Of a stretch of 15,387 bases of DNA, positions 1 through 7,120 are shown in pieces. A model generated the notes under the pieces. The model searched no databases, was not told the origin of the DNA, and saw only the letters and a list, made by a program, of their open reading frames with translations. The stretch spans positions 1 to 15,387 of the forward strand of contig JAEZDP010000240.1 of the NCBI GenBank assembly GCA_023418055.1. Direction: 5' to 3'. The stretch is from Acidobacteriota bacterium (lineage in GTDB: Bacteria > Acidobacteriota > Vicinamibacteria > Vicinamibacterales > Vicinamibacteraceae). Position numbers and translations under genes: made by a program. Every line of letters begins with the position of its first letter. Positions within the stretch are counted from its first letter, which is position 1.

Positions 1-405
1 CCCCAAGGCTGGCTCCGTCACGTGTCCGGCTTCCAGGTGTCGATGGCCGCGCCGCCGGACCTGACGCTCACCACCCGCGATCCCTCGGCCGGCCCGAATC
101 TCTCGCTCGAAGGACGGACGTTCGAGCTGCACCTGTACTTGAGCGAGGACGGCGTGCGCGCGGTCACCGGCCGCGCCGCCGACACGGTGACCTCCGAGCC
201 CATCGTCGTCGACGGCCCGCAGGGCCAGCTCCATCGCTGGAAGCGGGCGACGCCGGTCCGTCCGGGACGGCCGTTCGAGCTCGAGCTGCAGGCGCGGCTG
301 ACGCCGGAACGCCACTTGAGCGTCTTCGCCTCCTGCCAGACCGCCGCCGCCTGCACGACCGCGGAGGCCGTCCTCCGGTCGATCCGGTTGATCGACAGAC
401 CGTAG
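1..405 (+). CDS. C-terminal part of an unrecognised protein (5' truncated by the window edge)
   Basis: The frame is open from base 1 to a TAG at 403-405, so the gene most likely begins outside the window; the first in-window start is a GTG at 22. The visible ~134 residues have no motif I recognise. They contain several alternating hydrophobic/polar stretches (FELHLYLS, SEPIVVDG, FELELQARL) that look like beta strands, and two Cys near the end (ASCQTAAACTTAE). I see no membrane segment. The composition would fit the C-terminal beta-sandwich of an exported protein, but that is a guess. It ends 18 bp before the dehydrogenase gene on the same strand and could be in the same transcript. Product unknown. 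Confidence 0.6.
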   Translation, partial: PQGWLRHVSGFQVSMAAPPDLTLTTRDPSAGPNLSLEGRTFELHLYLSEDGVRAVTGRAADTVTSEPIVVDGPQGQLHRWKRATPVRPGRPFELELQARLTPERHLSVFASCQTAAACTTAEAVLRSIRLIDRP

Positions 406-423
406 GTTCAGGGCCCCACTCCC

Positions 424-1437
424 ATGGCGCATCGCATCACGCTCATTCCCGGTGTCGGCATCGGCCCGGAGGTCACGGCCGCCGTCGTCCGCATCCTGAA
501 GACCTCCGGCGTGGCGATCGACTGGGACGTCCACGACGCGGGGGTCGCGGCCGTCGCCAAGACCGGCCAGACGCTGCCGGCCTCGCTGCTCGAGTCGATC
601 GCCGCCAACCGCGTCGCGCTCAAGGGCCCGGTGACCACGCCGGTCGGCGAGGGGTTCACCAGCGTCAACGTCGGTCTCCGCAAGGCGCTCGACCTCTACG
701 CCAACCTGCGGCCGGTCTCCAACCTGCCGGGCGTCCCGTCGCGCTTCCAGGGCGTCGACCTGGTGATCGTCCGCGAGAACACCGAGGACCTCTACGCCGG
801 GCTCGAGCACCGCATCGTGCCGGGCGTCGTCGAGAGCCTGAAGATCATCACGGCGGTCGCCTCGGAACGGATCGCCCGCTTCGCCTTCGAGCACGCCCGC
901 GCCTACGGCCGCCGCAAGGTCACCGCCGTCCACAAGGCGAACATCATGAAGATGAGCGACGGGCTGTTCCTGGAGTGCACCCGGAAGATCGCCGGGGACT
1001 TTCCCGACATCCCCTACGACGAGAAGATCGTCGACAACGCCTGCATGCAGCTGGTGATGCGGCCCGAGCAGTTCGACGTGCTGCTGCTGCCCAATCTGTA
1101 CGGCGACATCGTGTCGGACCTGGCGGCGGGGCTCGTCGGCGGGCTTGGCGTGGTGCCCGGCGCCAACCTCGGCGAACGTGTGGCCGTGTTCGAAGCGGTG
1201 CATGGCAGCGCGCCAGACATCGCCGGCCAGAACAAGGCGAACCCGACCGCGCTGCTGCTCTCGGGGCTGATGCTGCTGCGGCATCTCGGAGAGCGGACGG
1301 CCGCCGACGTCGTTTTCGGCGCGCTCAGCCGCGTGTTCACGACGGGCACCGCCCTCACCAGCGACCTGGGCGGCTCGGCCACGACCACCGAGTTCACCGA
1401 GGCGGTCATCCGCGAGATCGATCACGCGCGCGCGTGA
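424..1437 (+). CDS. NAD-type isocitrate/isopropylmalate dehydrogenase family enzyme (probably isocitrate dehydrogenase)
   Basis: Predicted Mg-dependent beta-decarboxylating dehydrogenase, most likely NAD-dependent isocitrate dehydrogenase of the TCA cycle, in the cytoplasm. At 337 residues it has the single-domain length of the family. Visible signatures are the substrate loop TSVNVGLR (79-86) with LDLYANLRP after it, RENTEDLYAG (117-126) with the catalytic Tyr124, VHKANIMK with Lys171, Asp204 in VDNACMQLV, and metal-binding Asp228 and Asp232 in GDIVSDLAAG. The cofactor loop HGSAPDIAG (260-268) has Asp265-Ile266 where NADP enzymes such as E. coli Icd have Lys-Tyr, which indicates NAD. The Ser/Thr-Asn substrate loop and LDLYANLRP favour isocitrate over isopropylmalate. 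Odd point: the near-invariant GDGIGPE loop reads GVGIGPE, with Val11 encoded by GTC at 454-456. The ATG at 424 fits the family N-terminus; no clear Shine-Dalgarno is seen. Homoisocitrate or tartrate dehydrogenase are less likely alternatives. Confidence 0.9.
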   Translation: MAHRITLIPGVGIGPEVTAAVVRILKTSGVAIDWDVHDAGVAAVAKTGQTLPASLLESIAANRVALKGPVTTPVGEGFTSVNVGLRKALDLYANLRPVSNLPGVPSRFQGVDLVIVRENTEDLYAGLEHRIVPGVVESLKIITAVASERIARFAFEHARAYGRRKVTAVHKANIMKMSDGLFLECTRKIAGDFPDIPYDEKIVDNACMQLVMRPEQFDVLLLPNLYGDIVSDLAAGLVGGLGVVPGANLGERVAVFEAVHGSAPDIAGQNKANPTALLLSGLMLLRHLGERTAADVVFGALSRVFTTGTALTSDLGGSATTTEFTEAVIREIDHARA

Positions 1438-1449
1438 CGGGTCACTGGT

Positions 1450-2592
1450 GTGAGTTCCTTCGCCACCGCTGATCGGATCCGCCAGGCCGTGCTGGCCAGA
1501 GGCGACGTCCGCCGTTTCCTCGACGGGCAGGACGGCGCGTCCGGTGCGGACGCCCGCACACGCATCGAGAGCTACCTCGACGAGCTGCGGACGATGCAGC
1601 GGCATTCGTTCTACCGGGCGCTCAAACACCCGCTGTATCCCATCCTGCGCAAGGTGGACCGCAACGCGGAAGGGCTCGACCACCTGCGGGGCGCGCTCGG
1701 ACGGGGCCGCGTGGTGTACGTGTCGAACCACAAGAGCCACCTCGACTACCTCGTCGAGCCGCTCATCCTCGAAGACAACGCGATGCGGCCGCCCATCATC
1801 GCGGCCGGCATCAACCTCTTCGGCGGCGCGCTGGGGCTGTTGCACAAGCACGTGACCGGCGCCATCCCGATTCGCCGCAGCACGCGCGACCCCGCCTACC
1901 TGGTGACGCTGCGCGCTTACGTCGCCGAACTGCTGCAGTTTCACGACCTCTTCTTCTACTTCGAGGGCGGGCGCAGCTATAGCGGCGAGTTGAAGCCCGC
2001 CAAGACGGGGCTCTTCCAGGCCGTCGTCATGGCGGAGGTGCCGGTGGAGATCGTGCCGGTGGCCGTGGCCTACGACCTGGTGCTCGAAGACAGCATCCTC
2101 GCGCGGCAGGGACGCAAGGGCCGCCAACGGCCGTTCACGCGCGAACTGGCCGAGATGGTCGGCACCGCCGTCGGCTATCGGTCGCGCGCGTTTGTCACCT
2201 TTGGCGAACCCATCCCCGTGGAACGCCGTGATGCCCGAGGGCGGCGCGACGGCGTGGATCTGGCCCAGGCCACGCGGCAGACCATCGGCCGGCTGCACAA
2301 GGTGCTGCCGACGGCGCTGGTGGCCTCGGTGGTGCGTCCATCGATGCCCATCGCGGACGTGACAGCACGGGTGGCCGACCTCATCGGCCGCCTGCAGGCC
2401 ACGGGCGCGAACCTCGACACGACCGACGCCGCGGCGGCGGTGGACCAGGCGCTCGATCTGCTGGGCGAACGGGACGTGGTGGCCGTCGAGGGCCGGGTGG
2501 TGCGCGTGCGTCAGCGCCTGGTGCTGCGCTACTACGGCCGCCAGATCGCGCACCTGCTGCCGCCGCCAGGCGGAGCGCCCGACCGTGATTGA
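1450..2592 (+). CDS. Compact PlsB-like glycerol-3-phosphate acyltransferase
   Basis: Predicted to transfer an acyl group to the sn-1 position of glycerol-3-phosphate, the first step of phospholipid synthesis, at the inner membrane face. All four acyltransferase blocks are visible: block I SNHKSHLDYL (92-101) with His94 and Asp99; block II GAIPIRRS (137-144); block III FEGGRSYSGELKPAKTG (171-187); block IV IVPVAVAYD (201-209). PPIIAAGINLF (114-124) closely matches the corresponding stretch of E. coli PlsB, so PlsB fits better than PlsC. At 380 residues it lacks the long extra regions of the ~800-residue E. coli enzyme. The GTG start at 1450 is 12 bp after the dehydrogenase stop. The last 8 bp overlap the proline dehydrogenase gene, so the two are translationally linked. 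Block III has Tyr-Ser where PlsB has Arg-Thr (GGRSRTG). Substrate (glycerol-3-phosphate or DHAP) cannot be told from sequence alone. Confidence 0.86.
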   Translation: MSSFATADRIRQAVLARGDVRRFLDGQDGASGADARTRIESYLDELRTMQRHSFYRALKHPLYPILRKVDRNAEGLDHLRGALGRGRVVYVSNHKSHLDYLVEPLILEDNAMRPPIIAAGINLFGGALGLLHKHVTGAIPIRRSTRDPAYLVTLRAYVAELLQFHDLFFYFEGGRSYSGELKPAKTGLFQAVVMAEVPVEIVPVAVAYDLVLEDSILARQGRKGRQRPFTRELAEMVGTAVGYRSRAFVTFGEPIPVERRDARGRRDGVDLAQATRQTIGRLHKVLPTALVASVVRPSMPIADVTARVADLIGRLQATGANLDTTDAAAAVDQALDLLGERDVVAVEGRVVRVRQRLVLRYYGRQIAHLLPPPGGAPDRD

Positions 2593-3520
2593 CGCGCTCT
2601 CCAAGGCGGTGTTCACCACACTGGCCGGGAGCCAGCGCCTGCAGCGTGCGGCCAGCCGCTACGGCATGAGGTCGCCGCGCAGTTTCGCCAGGCGATTCGT
2701 GGCGGGCGAAACCGTGGCCGACGCCATCGAGGCGGCGCGGGCCCTCGAGGCGCAGGGCCTCACCCAGACCCTCGACCTGCTTGGCGAGAGCGTGAGCAAC
2801 GAAGCCGGTGCGCACGCCGCCACCGATGCCTACCTCGCGATGATGCCAGCGATGGTGGCCGCCGACATCGACCGCAACATCTCCATCAAACTGACGCAAC
2901 TCGGGCTGGACCTCGATCGGGACCTGTGCCTGGCCAACCTGCGCGCGATTCTGGCGCGCGCGCGTGACGAAGGGTTCTTCGTGCGCATCGACATGGAGAA
3001 CTCGCCCTACACGACGGCGACGCTCGACATCTTCGAGCAGGTCTGGCGCGAAGGTCTCACCAACGTGGGCGTGGTGTTGCAGTCGGCGCTCAGGCGCAGC
3101 GACGACGACCTCACCCGCATACTGGCGCTCGGCGCTCGCGTGCGGCTGGTGAAGGGCGCCTACCGCGAACCGGCGTCGGTGGCCTACCAGTTGAAGGCCG
3201 AAGTGGATGCGGCCTACCTGCGCCTCCTCAGGCGCCTGCTGCCGGCCGGCACGCTGCCGGCGATTGCCACGCACGACCCCGACCTGATCGCGGCGACGAA
3301 GCAGCTGGCCCGCGACGAGGGGATTGCCGCCGAGCGGTACGAGTTCCAGATGCTCTACGGCGTGCGACGCGACCTGCAGGCCTCGCTGCATGCCGAGGGG
3401 TACGGCATGCGGGTGTACATCCCCTTCGGCCGCGAGTGGTTCCCGTATTTCATGCGCCGGCTCGGGGAACGCCCGGCCAACGTCGGCTTCGTGCTGCGCA
3501 GCCTCGTGCGCGAGCGCTGA
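2585..3520 (+). CDS. Monofunctional proline dehydrogenase
   Basis: FAD-dependent proline dehydrogenase oxidising L-proline to pyrroline-5-carboxylate, the first step of proline catabolism. The 311-residue beta/alpha barrel shows the family marks in order: SIKLTQLGLDL (100-110), RIDMENS (134-140), LVKGAYRE (188-195), ATHD (228-231), YEFQMLYGVR (252-261) and the proline-binding helix YFMRRLGERPANV (288-300) with the conserved Arg pair at 291-292. It has no aldehyde dehydrogenase domain, so it is the stand-alone form rather than the fused PutA form, and no P5C dehydrogenase gene is in the window. The GTG start at 2585 lies inside the end of the acyltransferase gene, and a GGAG at 2572-2575 is placed to serve it. 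Overlap with a phospholipid acyltransferase gene is an unusual partnership. Confidence 0.93.
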   Translation: MIDALSKAVFTTLAGSQRLQRAASRYGMRSPRSFARRFVAGETVADAIEAARALEAQGLTQTLDLLGESVSNEAGAHAATDAYLAMMPAMVAADIDRNISIKLTQLGLDLDRDLCLANLRAILARARDEGFFVRIDMENSPYTTATLDIFEQVWREGLTNVGVVLQSALRRSDDDLTRILALGARVRLVKGAYREPASVAYQLKAEVDAAYLRLLRRLLPAGTLPAIATHDPDLIAATKQLARDEGIAAERYEFQMLYGVRRDLQASLHAEGYGMRVYIPFGREWFPYFMRRLGERPANVGFVLRSLVRER

Positions 3521-3536
3521 GCCCGCGTGTGGGGGC

Positions 3537-3644
3537 GGGGTCAGACCTGCCGTCTCTCGCATTGGGGTCAGACCTGCGGTCTTCCATCGCGGGGTCAGAC
3601 CTGCGGTCTTCCATCGCGGGGTCAGGTCTGCGACGTGCGCCCTG
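3537..3644. repeat. Four tandem copies of a 27-bp GGGGTCAGACC repeat
   Basis: Copies begin at 3537, 3564, 3591 and 3618, exactly 27 bp apart. Each starts GGGGTCAG. Copies 2 and 3 are identical over all 27 bases, copy 1 diverges in its second half, and copy 4 keeps only its first part (GGGGTCAGGTCTGC). Copies 2 and 3 contain a short inverted repeat, AGACC-TGC-GGTCT, able to form a small hairpin. The array sits between two convergent genes. From memory, GGGGTCAGACC-type units are dispersed in several GC-rich genomes, sometimes near Y1/IS200-type (RAYT) transposases; none is present here, so a REP-like origin is an inference. Confidence 0.9.
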
Positions 3645-3659
3645 CCCACCGGCGCAGGG
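3640..3659. other. Short GC-rich inverted repeat between convergent genes (possible terminator)
   Basis: CCCTGC (3640-3645) and GCAGGG (3654-3659) form a 6-bp stem with an 8-nt loop, directly beside the stop codon of the - strand M20 gene at 3660-3662. It could help end transcription from either side. There is no T-run on either strand, so it is not a standard intrinsic terminator. Confidence 0.3.
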
Positions 3660-4796
3660 TCATCCCCCGGTCAGCCGCCTGGCGAGATCGGTCAGCACCG
3701 CCTCACATGTCTCGACGCTGGCCAGGTCGACATACTCGACGGGACCGTGCAAGCCCGCGCCTGACGGACCGAACAGCACGGTCGGCATGCCGGCGGCCGC
3801 CAGGATGGCCGCGTCGGTCCAGTAGGTCATCCCCACGGGTGACGTCGAGAGCCCTGCCGCACCGGCCAGGGTCAGCAGCGCCTGCGGCAGTTCCGCCCGC
3901 ACGTCGATCGCGTAGGGCGGTCTGTCGAGCAGCAGGCGGGCGTGCGCGTCGTAGTCGCGATCGGCACCCTTGAGCACGTCGATCATCTGGTCCACCTCCC
4001 GCAACGCGCGCTGCCCGTCTTCGCCTGGGACCGTGCGGCGTTCGAGGTGCAGACGGCAATGCGCCGGATACGAACTCATCTCTCGGCCGCCCTCGATGCG
4101 CGAGGCGTGCAGCGACCCGCTGCCGAGCAGCGGATGGGTGGGACGCGCCCGCAGTTCCGCGTCGAACCGCTCGAGCACGCCCAGCAGGCGTCCCATGCGC
4201 AGGATCGCGTCGCGTCCCTCCTCGGGACGGCTGCCATGGGCGGCGCGCCCGCGCACCTCGATGTCCAGCCACGCAAACCCCTTGTGCGCGATGGCCACCG
4301 CCAGGTCCGTGGGCTCGGTGACGACGGCCGCGTCGGCCTGCCAGTCGCGGACCAGCGCTTCTGCGCCCAGGCTGGCGTACTCTTCGTCCACGACGGCGGC
4401 ACATACTACGCGACCGGCGGCGAGTCCTTCCCTCGCGAGCCGTGCAAGCACGCCCGCGCAGGCGGCCAGGCCGCCCTTCATGTCCTGCGCGCCCCGGCCA
4501 TAGAGTCGGCCCTCGCGCTCGAGCGGCGTGAACGGGGCGTCCATGCCGTCCACCCCGACCGTGTCGAGATGTCCGCAGAGCAGGAACGTCGGGCCGGGCC
4601 GCCTGCCCTCCACCACGCCGATGACGTTCGAACGCCCGGGAACCACCTCCTGCATCTGGACGTCGATGCCACGGGCCTCGAGGAACTGCGCGACGCAGGC
4701 GGCGGCCTCACCCTCACCCGGGCCGCCTGGCACGAGCGACGGATTGACCGAGTCGATGGCCACGAGATCGCGCAGCAGCGTGAGGGTGTCGGACAT
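3660..4796 (-). CDS. M20 family metallo-deacylase (ArgE/DapE type)
   Basis: Predicted cytoplasmic two-metal hydrolase that removes an N-acyl group from an amino acid or dipeptide-like substrate (acetylornithine deacetylase or succinyl-diaminopimelate desuccinylase class). From the ATG at 4796 it has 378 residues, normal for the family. Metal and catalytic residues are visible: GHLDTV (His76, Asp78), GAQDMKGG (Asp105), VVDEEYAS (catalytic Glu138, Glu139), VTEPTD (Glu161), dimerisation-domain AAHGSRP (His187) and C-terminal GAGLHGPVE (His350). A GTG 12 codons upstream at 4832 would leave only 2 bp to the divergent SDR gene, and its extra residues do not look like the family, so the ATG giving MSDTLTLLRDLVAIDSVNPS is preferred. 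Substrate cannot be settled: neighbours are not arginine or lysine genes. Confidence 0.88.
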   Translation of the reverse strand: MSDTLTLLRDLVAIDSVNPSLVPGGPGEGEAAACVAQFLEARGIDVQMQEVVPGRSNVIGVVEGRRPGPTFLLCGHLDTVGVDGMDAPFTPLEREGRLYGRGAQDMKGGLAACAGVLARLAREGLAAGRVVCAAVVDEEYASLGAEALVRDWQADAAVVTEPTDLAVAIAHKGFAWLDIEVRGRAAHGSRPEEGRDAILRMGRLLGVLERFDAELRARPTHPLLGSGSLHASRIEGGREMSSYPAHCRLHLERRTVPGEDGQRALREVDQMIDVLKGADRDYDAHARLLLDRPPYAIDVRAELPQALLTLAGAAGLSTSPVGMTYWTDAAILAAAGMPTVLFGPSGAGLHGPVEYVDLASVETCEAVLTDLARRLTGG

Positions 4797-4822
4797 CGTG
4801 TGCCCATGATGCCCCAGTACGC

Positions 4823-4828
4823 TACGAT
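4823..4828 (+). promoter_or_regulatory. Possible -10 element of the SDR-cca operon
   Basis: TACGAT lies 6 bp before the ATG at 4835, in the only non-coding stretch between the divergent M20 and SDR genes. Transcription from it would begin at or next to the start codon, giving a leaderless mRNA. No -35 consensus is seen. The call rests on position and on similar A/T-rich hexamers near other starts in this window. Confidence 0.35.
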
Positions 4829-4834
4829 CCACGC

Positions 4835-5617
4835 ATGAAGACGGCGGTCATCACCGGGGCGTCGGCCGGCATCGGCGCGGCGTGCGCCCGTGCCTTCGCG
4901 CGCGAGGGCCTGCACGTCGTGCTCACGGCGCGGCGGCGCGACCGCCTCGACGCGCTGGCGACCGAGATTCAGCACGCCGGCGGATCGGCCTCGGCCCTCG
5001 TGGCCGACGTCACGAGCGAAGCCGACATGGAGCATGCGGTCACCGCCACGATCGAGACGCATGGCCACCTCGACGTCATGGTGTGCAACGCCGGCATCGG
5101 CTACAACGGACGACTCGAGGACACGCCGACCGACGTGATGCAGCGGCTGATGGACGTGAACTTCTTCGGCACGTTCTACGCAGCCCGCGCCGCGGTGCGT
5201 GCGTTCCGCACGGCGGGACGCGGCCACCTCTTCATCGTGTCCTCCATCGTCGGCCGGCGCGGGATTCCACGCGGCGGGGCGTACGCGGCCACGAAGTTCG
5301 CGCAGGTCGGCCTCGGCGAGTCGGTGCGCGCGGAACTGGCCGGCACGGGCATCCACGTCACCCTCGTGCACCCGATCAGCACCGACACCGAGTTCCGCGA
5401 CGCCACGTCGAGGAACTTCGGCATCGCCGTCTCAGGGGCTGGACCGCGACAGTCACCAGACGTGGTGGCACGGGCGATGGTGCGCAGCCTCCGCCGGCCG
5501 CGTGCCGACGTGTACCCCTACCGGGGCTCACGCGTCGTGGGCGTCGTGAGCGCGCTCGTGCCCGGCCTCACCGACCGCGTCGCCGCACGCTTTGCCCGCA
5601 CCCCCCGCCAGTCGTGA
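4835..5617 (+). CDS. Short-chain dehydrogenase/reductase (classical SDR)
   Basis: Predicted NAD(P)-dependent oxidoreductase of 260 residues with a Rossmann fold; the substrate is unknown. The classical SDR marks are complete: cofactor loop TGASAGIG (7-14), NAG at 85-87, Asn109, catalytic Ser137 with Tyr150 and Lys154 in YAATK, and HPISTDTEF after strand six (PG replaced by HP). TARRRDR (31-37), with several Arg after strand two, favours NADPH. It has no signal peptide. The start at 4835 gives the textbook N-terminus MKTAVITGAS. Its stop TGA (5615-5617) overlaps the ATG of the cca gene by one base (TGATG), so the two are translationally coupled. A clear functional link to tRNA maturation is not evident. 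Confidence 0.92.
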   Translation: MKTAVITGASAGIGAACARAFAREGLHVVLTARRRDRLDALATEIQHAGGSASALVADVTSEADMEHAVTATIETHGHLDVMVCNAGIGYNGRLEDTPTDVMQRLMDVNFFGTFYAARAAVRAFRTAGRGHLFIVSSIVGRRGIPRGGAYAATKFAQVGLGESVRAELAGTGIHVTLVHPISTDTEFRDATSRNFGIAVSGAGPRQSPDVVARAMVRSLRRPRADVYPYRGSRVVGVVSALVPGLTDRVAARFARTPRQS

Positions 5618-6984
5618 TGGACGATCCGCTGTCACGGACAATCGCCATCGCCGAAGAGGTGCGGCGGCAGGGCGGCCGTGCCATCGTCGTGGGTGGCTAC
5701 GTCCGTGATCGGCTGCGGGGCGCGGCGTCGAAGGACGTTGACCTCGAGGTCTTCGGCCTGGAGGCGGATGCGCTGTTGGCGGTGCTGCGCGCGATGGGCC
5801 GCGTCAACACCGTGGGCGAGAGCTTCACGGTGTACAAGGTCGGCGACGTGGACGTCTCGCTGCCACGGCGCGAGTCGAAGGTCGGCCGTGGGCACCGGGG
5901 CTTCGCCGTGACGGGTGACCCGGCATTGACGTTCGAGCAGGCAGCGGCGCGACGCGACTTCACCATCAACGCCATCGGCTGGGACCCGCTGACCGACGCC
6001 TACCTCGACCCGTTCGATGGACGTGGCGACCTCGAGCGGCGCGTGCTGCGCATGGTCGATGCGTCCACCTTCGGCGACGACAGCCTGCGTGTGCTGCGCG
6101 CGCTGCAGTTCGCGGCGCGATTCGACTGCACCCTCGACCCCGACACGGCCCGCTGCTGCCGCGACATCCCCCTCGACGACTTGCCCCGCGAACGCGTGTG
6201 GGGAGAAGTGGAGAAGCTGCTGCTGCTGGCGCGGCGGCCGTCGGTCGGCCTGGCGCTCGCCCACTCGCTCGGCGTCGTCACACGGCTGTGGCCCGAACTG
6301 CTTCCACTTGCCACGTGCCCACAGGATGCCGAGTGGCACCCCGAAGGCGACGTGTGGACGCACACCCTCATGGTCGTGGACGAGGCAGCGAGCCGACGTG
6401 CGGGACTGCCGCGACCCGAGCAGGTCGCGCTGATGCTGGGCGCGCTGCTGCACGACATCGGCAAGCCCCTCACCACCGCGTGGATCGACGGCCGGATCCG
6501 CTCGCCCGGACACGAGCAGGCCGGCGTCGCCCCGGCCACCGCCATGCTCGATCGGCTGCAGGTGCACACGCTGGACGGCTACGACGTGCGGGCGCAGGTG
6601 CTGGCATTCGTGCAGTACCACATGCTGCCAGGTGCCTGGCACAAGGCGGCCACGCCGGTGTCCGACGGCGCCTTCAGGCGCCTGGCGCGCAAGACCGACC
6701 TCGCACTCCTGTCGCGGCTGGCGGAGGCCGACTGCATGGGCCGCAGCGGGGCGTTCGACTGCCGCGCGGCCTCGTGGTTTGCGGAGCGTGCCGCTGCCCT
6801 CGGGGTCGAACACGAGGGCCCACCCCCGCTGCTCCGGGGGCGGGACCTGCTCGGCCTCGGCATGTCACCTGGGCCAGCCATGGGCGAGGTCATCAAGGCG
6901 GTCTACGAACTGCAACTCGATGGCATCGTCACCACGCACGATGAGGCTTTGGCCGAAGCGCGGAAGTTGACGCCTGATGCCTGA
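5617..6984 (+). CDS. cca: CCA tRNA nucleotidyltransferase / poly(A) polymerase family protein with HD domain
   Basis: Predicted class II nucleotidyltransferase that builds or repairs the 3' CCA end of tRNA using CTP and ATP. The 455 residues show, in order, the nucleotidyltransferase signature VVGGYVRD (24-31) with Asp40 and Asp42 (KDVDLEV), RRDFTINAI (112-120), DPFDGRGDL (131-139), DDSLRVLRALQFAARF (154-169), then an HD phosphohydrolase domain with His241 and His249 (EWHPEGDVWTHTL) and LLHDIGKP (277-284, His279-Asp280). The C-terminal PLLRGRDLLGLGMSPGP resembles the tail of bacterial Cca/PcnB proteins. The HD domain suggests the E. coli-like type with added phosphatase/phosphodiesterase activity. 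The start is ATG 5617 (or GTG 5614), coupled to the SDR stop. The reading frame stays open upstream to 4882, but that part is antisense-style shadow of the SDR gene. The last codons and stop lie inside a 7-bp repeat array. A poly(A) polymerase role cannot be excluded. Confidence 0.92.
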   Translation: MDDPLSRTIAIAEEVRRQGGRAIVVGGYVRDRLRGAASKDVDLEVFGLEADALLAVLRAMGRVNTVGESFTVYKVGDVDVSLPRRESKVGRGHRGFAVTGDPALTFEQAAARRDFTINAIGWDPLTDAYLDPFDGRGDLERRVLRMVDASTFGDDSLRVLRALQFAARFDCTLDPDTARCCRDIPLDDLPRERVWGEVEKLLLLARRPSVGLALAHSLGVVTRLWPELLPLATCPQDAEWHPEGDVWTHTLMVVDEAASRRAGLPRPEQVALMLGALLHDIGKPLTTAWIDGRIRSPGHEQAGVAPATAMLDRLQVHTLDGYDVRAQVLAFVQYHMLPGAWHKAATPVSDGAFRRLARKTDLALLSRLAEADCMGRSGAFDCRAASWFAERAAALGVEHEGPPPLLRGRDLLGLGMSPGPAMGEVIKAVYELQLDGIVTTHDEALAEARKLTPDA

Positions 6985-7115
6985 TGCTTAACGCTTGATG
7001 CTTGCGTGCGGTTCGTAGGTGAACGTCTTCAGTGGGTTCCGTCACCGGCGCCTGGATCGGAACCTCCTGAACACCTGGAGGCATCAGGCATTAGGCATGA
7101 GGCATTAGGCATTAG
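6974..7115. repeat. Inverted pair of 7-bp repeat arrays flanking a ~79-bp core
   Basis: The left arm (6974-7001) holds four 7-bp units, CTGATGC, CTGATGC, TTAACGC, TTGATGC. The right arm (7081-7115) holds five units in the opposite sense, GCATCAG, GCATTAG, GCATGAG, GCATTAG, GCATTAG. GCCTGATGCCTGATGC (6972-6987) and GCATCAGGCATTAGGC (7081-7096) are reverse complements with one mismatch in 16. The core includes a second inverted repeat, GGTTCCG (7035-7041) with CGGAACC (7058-7064), and CCTCC/GGAGG at 7063-7067 and 7077-7081. The element fills the gap between the convergent cca and dehydratase genes and supplies the cca stop codon. It could be a small non-autonomous element or act as a two-way terminator; neither is shown. 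Confidence 0.85.
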
Positions 7116-7120
7116 CGGCG

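Noticed and set aside
2381..3649. A 422-codon - strand open frame opposite the acyltransferase and proline dehydrogenase genes
   Set aside because: Composition is typical of an antisense frame in high-GC DNA, and its start includes a repeated peptide that is only the 27-bp tandem repeat translated.
3527..3649. Possible small repeat protein from the 27-bp array (9-residue units such as GSDLRSSIA)
   Set aside because: 27 is divisible by 3, so every frame yields a periodic peptide; no ribosome site, and the array lies in a convergent intergenic gap.
4882..5616. Upstream extension of the cca frame, giving a 700-residue fusion
   Set aside because: The extension is an Arg-rich shadow of the SDR gene, whose catalytic motifs are intact in the other frame; cca starts at 5617 by TGATG coupling.
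5632..6813. A 393-codon - strand open frame opposite cca
   Set aside because: His/Arg/Gln-rich antisense shadow of a strongly recognised cca gene.
6974..7115. CRISPR array
   Set aside because: Units are 7 bp without spacers and in two opposite orientations; nothing resembles a CRISPR repeat or cas gene.
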